A DNA stretch of 20,000 nucleotides from Priapulus caudatus (lineage: Eukaryota > Priapulida > Priapulimorpha > Priapulimorphida > Priapulidae): positions 1 to 20,000 of the forward strand of contig NW_014578946.1 in NCBI RefSeq assembly GCF_000485595.1, given 5' to 3'. The position numbers and the translations under genes were made by a program. The notes below the pieces were generated by a model. That model did no database searches, was not told the origin of the DNA, and saw only the letters and a list, made by a program, of their open reading frames with translations. Positions 11,930 through 20,000 of the stretch are shown here, piece by piece; within the stretch, counting starts at the first letter, position 1, and each line of letters begins with the position of its first letter.

Positions 11930-12301
11930 GTAACGTATCGCAAGAACGCATCTTCCACGAGGAAAGCATAACATGTTATGGTCATACCATCACAGCGGTT
12001 AGAGATAGACGTCTTTAGTCTTGCATGTCGCAGAAAGAAGTATTTAATAGGATCTGCAGTCATTAAAAAAGATATGTGTTAATTAATCAATAATGTTTTG
12101 CGTTAATATTGCTCACAAAGAATTAACCGTGTAGACCAAGACAAAAACACACGTACGTTGGCTCATACGCGCGAGAACACACGTACATCCATACACGCTC
12201 TGGGCCATCAATGCACGTACGCACGCACATAACCGCATGCAGACAAATCCACATTCTCTTTCTTACTCAATCCCGCGTTCATTCTTCTTCAACATGAATT
12301 G
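11930..12301 (+). other. Intron 5 start up to the assembly break
   Basis: Follows the exon 5 donor and ends at a single N. It has AT-rich sequence, a few ACAC/ACGT-rich runs, and at its right edge a 38-base stretch matched in inverted form after the second N. No further protease exon occurs here on the plus strand. Confidence 0.65.
12264..12301 (+). repeat. 38-bp inverted match, left copy
   Basis: These 38 bases are the perfect reverse complement of 19705-19742. The match stops exactly at the N at 12302. On the other side it ends at 12263, where the two copies differ. The pair flanks the N-bounded satellite block. Confidence 0.92.
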
Positions 12302-12302
12302 N
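12302..12302. other. Single N, assembly uncertainty (left)
   Basis: One undetermined base lies between unique sequence on the left and a GAA/GA-rich repeat on the right. Together with the N at 19674 it bounds the satellite block. Single N are typical of patched or gap-filled joins, but this cannot be proved from the sequence. Confidence 0.9.
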
Positions 12303-12315
12303 GAAGAAGAAGAGT

Positions 12316-12371
<56 letters not shown>

Positions 12372-12374
12372 CGA
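12303..12374. repeat. GA microsatellite
   Basis: A short GAA/AGAGTAGAG prefix leads into about 45 bases of GA, ending with GAGC interruptions. It starts immediately after the left N. Confidence 0.9.
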
Positions 12375-12552
12375 CCGTGCGAGAATGCAATGAGAGAAAT
12401 TGTTCGGATAAGAACGAGGAAGAGACTGAAATTCGATAGAAAATATCTCATATAAAATCGAGCCTTTCGTAAATCAATTCCCGCAATAATACCATGCATC
12501 TAGACGTTCATCGATCTGTGCTGATATCGATATGAAAATCAATCATAGTTAC

Positions 12553-12690
12553 CGAGGAACTTCTCCTCTAGTTTCAGCTTCTCTAGTTGCGCTTCCAGAG
12601 CTTTTTGTTCTTCCTCCTTATGTATGCTCACCAGCTCCCCAAACTCCTTTCGGCAGAGTCTCTTAGCTCCAAGGTAGTCCGTCCGATTAT
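12553..12690 (-). CDS. C-type lectin-like domain exon (partial gene)
   Basis: On the minus strand an acceptor 'ggttctgtag' opens a 138-base phase 1-1 exon that closes at a 'gtaactatg' donor. It encodes 45 codons including TDYLGAKRLCRKEFGELVSI and HKEEEQKAL, then a charged Glu/Lys/Leu helix. The pattern aromatic-x-x-Ala-x-x-x-Cys, Gly-x-Leu-Val-Ser-Ile, then Glu-Glu is the first helix and strand of the C-type lectin-like fold. The rest of that fold, including the WND motif and last cysteines, should lie in a downstream exon, which is not found to the left on the minus strand. The charged tail after HKEEEQKAL suggests an extended loop. Ligand, sugar specificity and secretion cannot be judged from this exon. 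It could be a relic. Confidence 0.68.
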
Positions 12691-12734
12691 CTACAGAACC
12701 ATACATGATAGATAAATAGATAGATAGATAGGAG

Positions 12735-14248
12735 GATTTGCTGAGGGGACGAGGGGAGATGGGAGACTAAGGAAATTGCGGGATCAAAAAGCAGAAGATA
12801 GCTGGGGGCGGTAGAAGAAAGAGGGGGCTGAGCGAGGACAGAGGAGGCAGAAGGGAGAAGCGGAGGGCATAAAGTAGGTGTTTTTGTATCTCTACTGCTA
12901 GGGCGCCTTCAGCTAATTTATAACAAGGTCTATCTGATAAAGGTTTATTAGGGGAAATCTATGCTGAGATACTGCCCTAACCATTTTAATGAATATTCAT
13001 CACAAATTATAACTGCTCTGGTGGATATTGCGCATCCGCTAACACCTAACGTAGCCAGATTGTGTACTGCGCTGGGTATAAGCGCAGCGGTGGACTACAT
13101 GAAGTCTTCCTGCCGATTTTCGTAATGATGACTGGCTGATGGAATGTTATTATATAAATCTATGCTAGTGATAATCCTCTTTCATTTTAAATGCCATAAT
13201 CTTTGGCAAAATACGATTCTCTCGGGAGATATTGCGCATGCGCGCGGGGCCAACTCGTGTTAGGCGTGCCAGTGGCCGTCGCGGCAAACTTTATATATAG
13301 CTTGCTGCGGGGGAGAGGTAGATGGGCGACTGAGGAAATGCGGCGGGAAAGATAGCTGGGCGGTAGAAGAAGAAGGCAGGCTGAGCGGGGTCAGGGAGGC
13401 AAGGGGGAAGACGCGAGGGCATAAAGTAGGTGTTTTTGTACCCTACATGCTAGGGCGCCGCTCTCCTAAATTATAAACAACAGGTGTACTGATTAAAGTT
13501 GATTAAGGAAATCTATACTGGATAACACGCGCTAATCATTTAAAATGCTATTCATCACAAATATAACTGCTCTGGTGAGATCTTGCGCATGCGCTTAAAC
13601 ACTAAGTAGCCGATTGTGTAACTGGCTGTATACGCAGCGAGGACGCCTACATGCAAGGTCTTCTCCTATTTCTTAAATGATGTCTACTGATGGATGTTCT
13701 CATATAAATACTTAATCGCTAGGATAACTCCTCTTCATTTTAAATGCAGAATCTTTTGCAAATACGCATTTCCCTCTCTGGTAATGATTGCGCATGCGCG
13801 CCAGTGCTAGGCGTGCAGTGCCGTCTAAGTACTACTTCATAATATAGCTTTGCGGAAGGGGAGACTGGATAGGGACTGAGGAAATGCGGTAGGAACAGAC
13901 TAGCTGGGGGCGGTAGCAGAAGAAGGGGGCTGAGGCCGAGGGACAGGGGAAGCAAGGGAGGACGCGAAGGGCAATAAAGTAGGTGTTTTTGTAGCTCCTA
14001 CTCTAGGCGCTGCTCCTAATTATAAACACGCGGTGTACTGATAAAAATTTATTAGGGCAAATCTATGCTGGAGCATACGCCTAACCATTTAAGCCACTAT
14101 GCTATTCGATCACAAAATATAACTGCTCTGGTGAGATATTGCGCATGCGCTAACACACTAACGTAGCCAGATTGTGCAATAGCTGGTATACGCCGCGAGG
14201 ACCTTACATGCAAGGTCTTGCTCCTATTTCTTAAATGATGTCTACTGA
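12735..14248. repeat. 552-bp tandem repeat, about 2.7 copies
   Basis: The landmark 'ataaagtaggtgtttttgta' recurs at about 12868, 13420 and 13974, a period of about 552 bases. Other landmarks such as 'gaggaaatgcgg', 'agctggg', 'gggcgcc' and 'tgcgcatgcgc' keep the same order. Copy 3 breaks off near 14248. Each unit also contains two related halves about 205 bases apart ('aaatctatgct' to 'gatattgcgcat'). Copies differ by many one-base insertions and deletions. No coding or RNA gene structure was recognised. Confidence 0.85.
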
Positions 14249-14488
14249 ACACTCGTCTAATTTTGCACGATCAATTTGATTAATTACATCAATCACATCA
14301 ATATTTTACACGTTTGTAACTTGTCAACGAACTGCGAATTTCCCTGCACGCCAAATGGCTTTAAAATAGTTATATCGTCTGATAAAAATAAATGTAGGTA
14401 AACCAAAAGGTGATTAAACTGTTTGATGAATACGCTGATATTGTAAATTTATATTCTTCTGTTACACATTGGCTTCGGTTTAGTCATT
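14249..14488. other. 3' flank of the minus-strand protease exon
   Basis: AT-rich unique sequence after the stop codon of the minus-strand exon. An AATATA on the minus strand at about 14449-14454 is a possible weak polyadenylation signal about 40 bases past the stop. A consensus AATAAA on that strand is only seen about 440 bases away inside the tandem repeat. Confidence 0.4.
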
Positions 14489-14638
14489 CTATTGCATATG
14501 AGCGGTGATCCAGTCATAGAAGATAGAGACGCGAGCGTAAACACCAGAGGTGTCGGGACGTGCACAGCCCCTGCCCCAGGAAACCACACCAATCTGCTCC
14601 CCTCCGTTCTTGGCAATCATTGGTCCGCCGGAGTCAAG
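14489..14638 (-). CDS. Trypsin-like last exon with catalytic Ser
   Basis: A minus-strand exon opened by a 'cactcttcag' acceptor and ended by TAG at 14491-14489, entering in phase 0. It encodes [37 protein letters not shown] and a C-terminal helix ending DWITAHMQ. This is the S1-family catalytic serine, oxyanion loop, 214-216 strand and final helix. The residue before Asp is Leu where Gly is usual in trypsin. Its upstream neighbours on this strand are only satellites, whereas exons 1-5 of a protease-like gene lie on the plus strand ending in phase 1. An intermediate phase 1-to-0 exon is therefore needed even if they belong together. Either this is their last exon in an inverted block, or part of a separate protease gene. 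Confidence 0.88.
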   Translation of the reverse strand, partial: LDSGGPMIAKNGGEQIGVVSWGRGCARPDTSGVYARVSIFYDWITAHMQ

Positions 14639-14661
14639 CTGAAGAGTGTGCACGCGGTGCG

Positions 14662-14755
14662 CGCGTGTGTGGTGTGTGTGTGTGTGTGTGTATGGTGTGT
14701 TGTGTGTGTGTGTGTGTGTGTGTGTGTTTGTATGTGTGTGTGTCGTGTGTGTGTG

Positions 14756-14786
<31 letters not shown>

Positions 14787-14838
14787 TGTGTGTGGTGTGT
14801 GTGTGTGTGTGTGTGTGGTGTGTGTGTGTGTGTGTGTG

Positions 14839-14893
<55 letters not shown>

Positions 14894-15115
14894 TGCGTGT
14901 GTGTGTGGTATGCAGATATGAAGTGTGTGTATCTGTGTGTGTGCGCGCTGCGCAGTGTGTGTGTGTGTGTATGTGTTGTGTGTGTGTGTGTGTGTGTGTG
15001 TCGCGTGCGCTGCGCGCGCCAGCATGCGTGGTGTGATGTGTGATGTGTGGTTGTGTGCGCGTGCTGTGTTGTGTGTGTGTGTGTGTGTGTGTGTAGGTAT
15101 GCAGGTATGTGTGTG
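14662..15115. repeat. GT microsatellite, long and interrupted
   Basis: About 450 bases of mostly GT with GTGCGTGC, TGTATG and TGGTGT interruptions and a small unique island near 14905-14925. It lies just upstream of the minus-strand protease exon, within about 25 bases of its acceptor, so the matching CA on that strand is immediately beyond the splice signal. Cys-Val and His-Thr reading frames are translated repeat. Confidence 0.93.
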
Positions 15116-15290
15116 TGCTGTGTAGAGACGCACACGCGGGCAGGTATATATAGAGAGGGAGCGGTTTGCCAGCAATAGTTGGTTAGTAATAGTTGGTCGT
15201 GGCGACACGAGAGGAAGCAGCCTGCGGTTACAGCCTTGTTACATTCTTGCGTACCTACAGACAGAGAGACAGTCACGCGTACAGCAGGAT
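15116..15290. other. Unique spacer between GT and GA repeats
   Basis: Holds a short tandem 'aatagttggt' pair near 15174-15196 and otherwise nothing recognisable. Confidence 0.5.
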
Positions 15291-15602
15291 AGCAGCTGGC
15301 AGAGAGAAAGAAAAAAAGAAATAGAGCGAAAAATAGAGAGCAAGAGAGAGATAGAGAGCGAGAGAGAGAGAGAGAGAGCAAGGAAGAGAGTGAAAGAGTG
15401 AGAGAAAGCGAAGGTGAGAAAGAGAGAGAACACGTGGGAGGAAGGAAAAGAGCGAGAAAGAGAGCACGAAAGCGAAAGAGGAGAGAGAGAGAGAGGAGAG
15501 AGAGAGGGAGAGAGAGAGAGAGAGAGAAGGAAAGAGAAAAAGAGAGAGAGAGAGAGAGAGAGGGAACGAGAGAAAACGCGCGAGGAAGAGAAAGAGAGAG
15601 GG
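15291..15602. repeat. Purine-only GA/GAAA tract
   Basis: About 310 bases nearly all A and G on the plus strand with irregular GAAAG, GAGC and GGAAG units. Long purine strands can adopt triplex (H-DNA) structure. Frames on both strands are translated repeat. Confidence 0.92.
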
Positions 15603-15838
15603 TTTTCGACAGACGGAGATACACACACTAAAAGCTACAACAGCAGCTACAGCTAGTGAAACATGAGCGTACTGTCGCCATACTGCTGCCTGCATCTGTG
15701 GCGATGTTGACTGACGAACGACTGTGACGGCGGCGGACGCTGAGCGATGACAAGCGGCGTAAGTGATGTGTCAACCGTCCGTGTTCTAATGCACTGTATC
15801 GTCAGACCCGTGGCTCTGTCCCAACCGGTTGTCGTTGT
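15603..15838. other. Unique spacer, no gene seen
   Basis: Searched on the minus strand for the missing protease S1-pocket exon and on both strands for splice-bounded coding sequence; nothing fits. Confidence 0.5.
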
Positions 15839-16180
15839 TTAATTGTTTGTTTGTTTGTTTGTTTGTGTTGTCGTTGTCGTGCTGTTTGTTGTTGTTCGTT
15901 CGTTGTTTGTTGTTGTTGTTGTTGTGTGTGTTGGTTGTTGTAGTTGTCGCTTGTTGTTGTTGTTGTTTTGTTAGTTGGTTGTTGTTTGTTGTTGTTGTTG
16001 CTTGTTGTTGTTGTGTTGGGTGGTGGCTGTGGTGAATTGTTGGTAATGATTTTCTTTTGTTTTGTTGTTAATCTGTCGCGTCGTTACTGTCGTCGTCCGT
16101 CGTCGTTTGTTGTTGTGTTCGTAGTTGTAGTTGTTGTATGTTGTTGTTGTTGTAGTTGTTCGTTGTTGTTGTTGTTTCGT

Positions 16181-16251
<71 letters not shown>

Positions 16252-16589
16252 GGTATTGTTGGTAATGATGTTTGTTGTTTGTTGTTAACGTCGTCGTCGT
16301 TACTGTCGTCGTCGTCGTCGTCGTTGTTGTTGTTGGTAGTTGTAGTTGTAAGTTGTTGTTGTTGTTGTTGTTGTTGTGTTGTCGTTGTTGTTGTGTTGTT
16401 GTTGTTGTTTTTTTTGTTGTTGTTGTTGTTGTTGTTGTGGTTGTTGTTTGGTGGTGGGTGGTGGTATTGTTGGTAAGATGTTTGTTGTTTGTGTTAACGT
16501 CGTCGTCGTTACTGTCGTCGTCGTCGTCGTCGTTGTTGTTGTTGTAGTTGTAGTTGTAGTTGTTGTTGTTTTTGTTGTTGTAGTTGTCG

Positions 16590-16633
<44 letters not shown>

Positions 16634-16840
16634 GCTTGTCTGTTGTTTGTTGTTGTGGTGGTGGTGGTGGTGGTGTATTGTGCTAATGATGTTTTGTTTG
16701 TGTTAACGCGTGTCGTTACTGTCGTCGTCCGTCGTCGTCTGTTGTTGTTGTTGTAGTTTGTAGTTGTTGTAGTTGTTAGTCTTGTTGTAGTTTGTTGTGT
16801 TGTCGTCGTTGTTGTTGTTGTTTGTTGTTGTTGTTGTTGG

Positions 16841-16876
<36 letters not shown>

Positions 16877-17001
16877 ATTGTTGGTAATGATGTTTGTTGT
16901 TTGTTGTTAACTCGTCGTCGTTACTGTCGTCGTCGTCGTCGTCGTTGTTGTTGTTGTTGTTGTAGTTGTAGTTGTTGTAGTTGTTGTTGTTGTAGTTGTC
17001 G

Positions 17002-17033
<32 letters not shown>

Positions 17034-17222
17034 ATTGTTGTTGTTGTTGGTGGTGGGGGTGGTCATGTTGGTAATGATGATTTGTGTTTTGTGTTAACGT
17101 CGTCCGTCGTTGACTGTCGTCGTCGCTCGTCGTCGCTCGTCCTGTTGTTGTTGTTGTTGTTGTAGTTGTAGTTCTGTTGTAGTTGTTGTTGTTGTAGTTG
17201 TCGTTGTGTGTTGTTGTTGTTT

Positions 17223-17263
<41 letters not shown>

Positions 17264-17416
17264 GGTGGTGGTTGGTGGTGGGGTATTTGTTGGAATGATG
17301 TTTTGTTGTTTGTTGTTAACGTCGTCGTCGTTACTGTCGTCGTCGTCGTCGTCGTTGTTGTTGTTGTTGTTGTAGTTGTAGTTGTTGTTGTTGTTGTTGT
17401 TGTTGTGTAGTTGTCG

Positions 17417-17472
<56 letters not shown>

Positions 17473-17516
17473 GGTATTGTTGGTAATGATGTTTGTTGTT
17501 TGTTGCTGCTGGCGGT
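15839..17516. repeat. Higher-order satellite of GTT/CGT/GGT triplets
   Basis: Beyond simple triplet repetition there is a longer unit: GTT run, GGT run, 'attgttggtaatgatg', 'tttgttgtttgttgttaacg', CGT run with 'ttactg', further CGT run, GTT run with 'tagttgtagttg', and back to GTT. The 'ggtaatgat' landmark or a one-base variant occurs at about 16042, 16261, 16472, 16681, 16883, 17070, 17292 and 17482, giving 8 units of 187-222 bases, mean about 206. The first 200 bases are a looser GTTT/GTT lead-in. The Val-, Cys-, Leu- and Asn-rich open frames are translated repeat. Confidence 0.88.
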
Positions 17517-17632
17517 ATTGTTGCTATTGTTGCCGCCGTTGTTGTGCTTGCTGCTGTTGATATTTTTGTCATTATTTTTATTATTATTATTATTACTATT
17601 GTTTGTTGTTGTTGTTGTTGTGGTTTTTGATT

Positions 17633-17669
<37 letters not shown>

Positions 17670-17781
17670 CCACCGCCACTACCACCACCATCACCACCCA
17701 ATCTTCCAGTGTAGCGGTATTTCATGCAGTGTGCCTCTCACTCTTCTCTCTCTCAGACTGTCTCTCTTCCCACACACACAG
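17517..17781. repeat. Triplet lead-out with CAT run and pyrimidine tract
   Basis: GCT/GTT-like triplets, a TTATTA run (about 17578-17593), a GTT run, then about 12 consecutive CAT triplets (17634-17668) passing into CAC. The last 50 bases are CT-rich and end in CACACACACAG, a serviceable splice acceptor for the exon that follows. Confidence 0.8.
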
Positions 17782-17965
17782 TTCTACATCACCGACAAGG
17801 ACGGTAATCCTATCCTCATAGACTTCATGGAGTTTGAACCACCAGAACCGCTGCCAAACCGACGCGTCGGACCGCCACCGAACTGCACTGAACTGCTCGG
17901 CCCCAAACTGGCTCGAACATCGACGGTATCGATCAAACTGTGCTACTACATCTTCGATCACCCTG
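17782..17965 (+). CDS. Unrecognised exon, phase 0 to 1
   Basis: A 184-base open stretch bounded by a CT-rich/CACACAG acceptor and a GTATGA donor. It encodes FYITDKDGNPILIDFMEF, EPPEPLPNRRVGPPPNCTEL and LGPKLARTSTVSIKLCYYIF then DHPG. Codon content is balanced and unlike the repeats around it. It has two cysteines and one potential N-glycosylation site (NCT), which suits an extracellular protein, but I do not recognise the family. No partner exon is visible on the plus strand in the window. The minus strand is also open here for 79 codons, so the plus-strand call rests on the splice sites and on the more protein-like composition. Confidence 0.5.
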
Positions 17966-17967
17966 GT

Positions 17968-18162
17968 ATGATTGATTGATTAATTGTGGGTTGGTTGGGT
18001 GGATAAATTGATTTAAACGTAGGATTGATTGATTGATTAATTAATTGATAATTGAGGGATTGATTGATTGATTGATTGATTGATTGCTCACTTGATGATT
18101 GATTATAGGTTATTTTATTTTTTATTGATTGCTTGCTTGCTTGCTTGATTAATTGATTAGAT
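17968..18162. repeat. ATTG tetranucleotide repeat, imperfect
   Basis: ATTGATTG runs broken by ATTA, GGTTGGGTGG and GCTTGCTTGC stretches begin right after the exon donor at 17966. The repeat drifts through ATTG, ATTA and CTTG units. Confidence 0.88.
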
Positions 18163-18216
18163 GCGGTGTGTGTAGATGAAATTTGCGGGGCTATACTGAA
18201 AACCTGACGTGTGTCA

Positions 18217-18335
18217 TGGGTAGTACGTACGTGTGCGTACGTGCGCGTGCGTACGGTCATGTCCGTGCGCGCGTGCGTGTTCGTGCATTCATGCGCATGT
18301 GTGTACACGCGTGTGCTGTGCGTTCCCGCGCATGT
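18217..18335. repeat. Alternating purine-pyrimidine stretch
   Basis: GTAC, GTGC, GCGC and GTGT units alternate purine and pyrimidine for most of about 110 bases with short breaks. Such sequence is a classic candidate for left-handed (Z) DNA. Confidence 0.7.
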
Positions 18336-18747
18336 GCGAACGAGCTGTAACGCATGCGTGAACCCGCCACAGGTGGCGTTGCCATCGCACCCTCCCTTTT
18401 CTTTTCGCTAATCTTTATATTAATCTTCATCTTCATATACATTCTCCTGAACATAAACACGTGTCTTACATGGGACTATGTACAAGTGAGTGTCTTACAT
18501 CAGATGATTTTAGTTGTAGTGATATAATTTTATGAACCAATATTTTAAGTGATATCAAGAGTAGATAATAACACATGTGTTATTATCTACTCTTGGTGAT
18601 ATCTATGTCTTACCACGGGACATAATTATATTATTGTAAATATCATCAATTTCAGTTTTATACTGCTTGATGATATCGTGTTTGCAAAACTTATTTTAAT
18701 TGTAACGTTGGAAATAATAGTTTTGGGGGGCAATAAAGCCTATTATC
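18336..18747. other. Unique AT-rich spacer with palindrome
   Basis: Contains a 40-base perfect palindrome and three dispersed 'gtcttac' motifs (about 18463, 18492, 18607), two of which continue to a 'gggac'. No exon was found on either strand, including a check for the missing protease exon. Confidence 0.55.
18556..18595. repeat. 40-bp perfect palindrome
   Basis: Twenty bases on each side of a centre at 18575/18576 (ACACATGTGT core) are perfectly complementary, so the strand can form a long hairpin with essentially no loop. Just outside, 'tgatatc' occurs on both sides as a direct copy. Confidence 0.9.
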
Positions 18748-18951
18748 TATTTTCTATCTATCTATCTATCTATCGCTATCTATCTAATCTATCATCTATC
18801 TATCTATCTGATCTATCTATCTATCTATCTATCTTATTATCTATCTATCTATCTACTATCTATTCTATCTATCTATCTATCTAACTATTCTTATCTATTA
18901 TCTAACTATCTTCTATTTATAATATCTCTCTATCTATTATTCTATCTATCA

Positions 18952-18991
<40 letters not shown>

Positions 18992-19361
18992 ATCTATCTA
19001 TTCTATCTATCTATATCTATCATCCATCCATACTATCTATCTATCTATCCTAATCTATCTACTCTATCTATCTATCTATCTATCTATCTATTCTATCTAT
19101 TCTATCAAATCGCTTCTATCTCATCTATCTATTCTTTTCTATCTATCCATGCTATCACTCGTCATCTATCTTTATCTATCTATCTATCTATCTATACATC
19201 CATCTATCTATCTATTCTATCTCATCTCATTATCTGATCTATCTATCTATCTATCTGTTCTATCTTCTATCAATCAATCTATCTATTAGTCTATCTTTCT
19301 ATCTATCCATCCATCTATCTATCTATCTATTTTTCTATCTATTCATCAATCATCTTCTGAT

Positions 19362-19401
<40 letters not shown>

Positions 19402-19609
19402 TATCTACTCTATCTATCTATCTATCTATCTCTCTACTATCTATCTATCTATCTATCTTATCTATCTATCTATCTATCTATCTATTCTATCTATTCTATC
19501 TATCTATCTATCTATCTATCTATGCTATCTATCTATCTATCATCTATCTATCTATACCTTATCTATCCATCATCCATAATCTATTCTTATGCTATCTATT
19601 ATCTATCTC

Positions 19610-19647
<38 letters not shown>

Positions 19648-19673
19648 ATCTATCTAATCTATCTATATGCTAT
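18748..19673. repeat. TCTA tetranucleotide satellite, ~925 bp
   Basis: Almost entirely TCTA units, with frequent one-base losses or gains and substitutions such as CATC, TTCT and CCAT. It runs up to the N at 19674. The many single-base phase slips are either old repeat decay or read error. Confidence 0.93.
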
Positions 19674-19674
19674 N
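19674..19674. other. Single N, assembly uncertainty (right)
   Basis: One undetermined base ends the TCTA satellite; unique sequence follows. It pairs with the N at 12302 as the two edges of the satellite block. Confidence 0.9.
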
Positions 19675-20000
19675 TCATTCCACCTACAATAGAACGAAAA
19701 TATCCAATTCATGTTGAAGAAGAATGAACGCGGGATTGAGTAGCTTAATATTTTGCAAAGATTTGCAAGATCTACCGAAACTTTTATGATCGAACCGATT
19801 ATTATTTTTATGTTGGTAATTAAGGTCATTTATTTATTATCTTCTAATTAAGGCGACGAGCGACCAGCGCGCTATTTCTCATGTACACTACATAGACATC
19901 GCTACAGGAAATGGCGGGACGCTGCGGTTGAAGAGAAATTCTGAGATTGAGTTTTATCATGCGCATCTCCTTCGGTCATGCCCCTGTCTTTTTCTGCCGC
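19675..20000. other. Right flank, no gene seen
   Basis: Unique sequence holding the right copy of the 38-base inverted match. No exon with convincing splice sites is visible on either strand in the remaining bases. Confidence 0.55.
19705..19742 (-). repeat. 38-bp inverted match, right copy
   Basis: Perfect reverse complement of 12264-12301. It starts 31 bases after the right N, whereas the left copy touches its N directly. Confidence 0.92.

Noticed and set aside
14489-15208. Long minus-strand frame of 239 codons with a trypsin C-terminus joined to a His-Thr repeat N-terminus
   Set aside because: Only the last 49 codons, after a good splice acceptor at 14639-14640, are protein-like. The rest is the GT/CA microsatellite translated.
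15829-16756. Val/Leu/Cys-rich frames resembling membrane proteins
   Set aside because: They are translations of GTT, TGT and TTG phases of the same triplet array.
15839-17516. Regularly spaced repeats suggestive of a CRISPR array
   Set aside because: Units are about 206 bases of graded triplets without unique spacers, and the window is animal DNA with introns.
16842-17725. Asn/Gln-rich minus-strand frames resembling prion-like proteins
   Set aside because: They are the GTT/CGT satellite read in reverse; each frame follows the triplet phase and there are no splice or start features.
17722-17961. Minus-strand 79-codon frame opposite the orphan exon
   Set aside because: It lacks splice sites, and its composition looks like an antisense shadow of the plus-strand exon.

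Overview
This is nuclear DNA from an invertebrate animal. It has split exons with splice sites, a trypsin-family secreted protease gene, a C-type-lectin-like exon, a decayed multi-copy invertebrate element, and very abundant simple-sequence DNA. There is no operon structure, ribosome binding site or dense coding. I cannot name the species; a marine invertebrate is plausible but this is only inference.

Left part (1 to about 9060): no intact gene. It holds a 64-base pure G/C island, homopolymer tracts, a heavily frameshifted minus-strand relic of a repetitive protein family with a C-terminal CXC-type cysteine cluster (about 2150-4480), old local duplications (5370-5600, 6537-6895), and a composite non-autonomous transposon region (7490-8440) whose sequence family recurs at 1148-1310. 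A probable solo LTR lies at about 9066-9655.

Centre (10056 to 11929): a trypsin-like gene on the plus strand with a TATA box, signal peptide, activation site and five exons whose phases join cleanly. The catalytic His codon reads Asn, and intron 3 needs a GC-AG donor to stay in frame. The gene stops after the G-W-G region. The exon that should carry the S1-pocket aspartate is nowhere in the window, and a last exon carrying the catalytic Ser (DSGGP) lies on the opposite strand at 14489-14638.

Right part (12302 to 19674): a block bounded by two single N bases and packed with satellites: GA, a 552-bp tandem repeat, GT, GA, a ~206-bp higher-order repeat built of GTT/CGT/GGT triplets, CAT, ATTG and TCTA. 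Three exon-like islands sit in it: a C-type lectin exon (minus), the trypsin last exon (minus), and an unrecognised exon (plus, 17782-17965). A 38-bp perfect inverted match flanks the block outside the N bases. Flipping the block would put the trypsin last exon on the same strand as exons 1-5 and the lectin exon downstream of it. The orientation is therefore doubtful, either by misassembly or by a real inversion. The alternative is a second, oppositely oriented protease gene.

I did not find a convincing new biological system. The points most worth checking are the split and possibly inverted protease gene with a substituted catalytic residue, the higher-order triplet satellite, and the two exons inside the satellite block.
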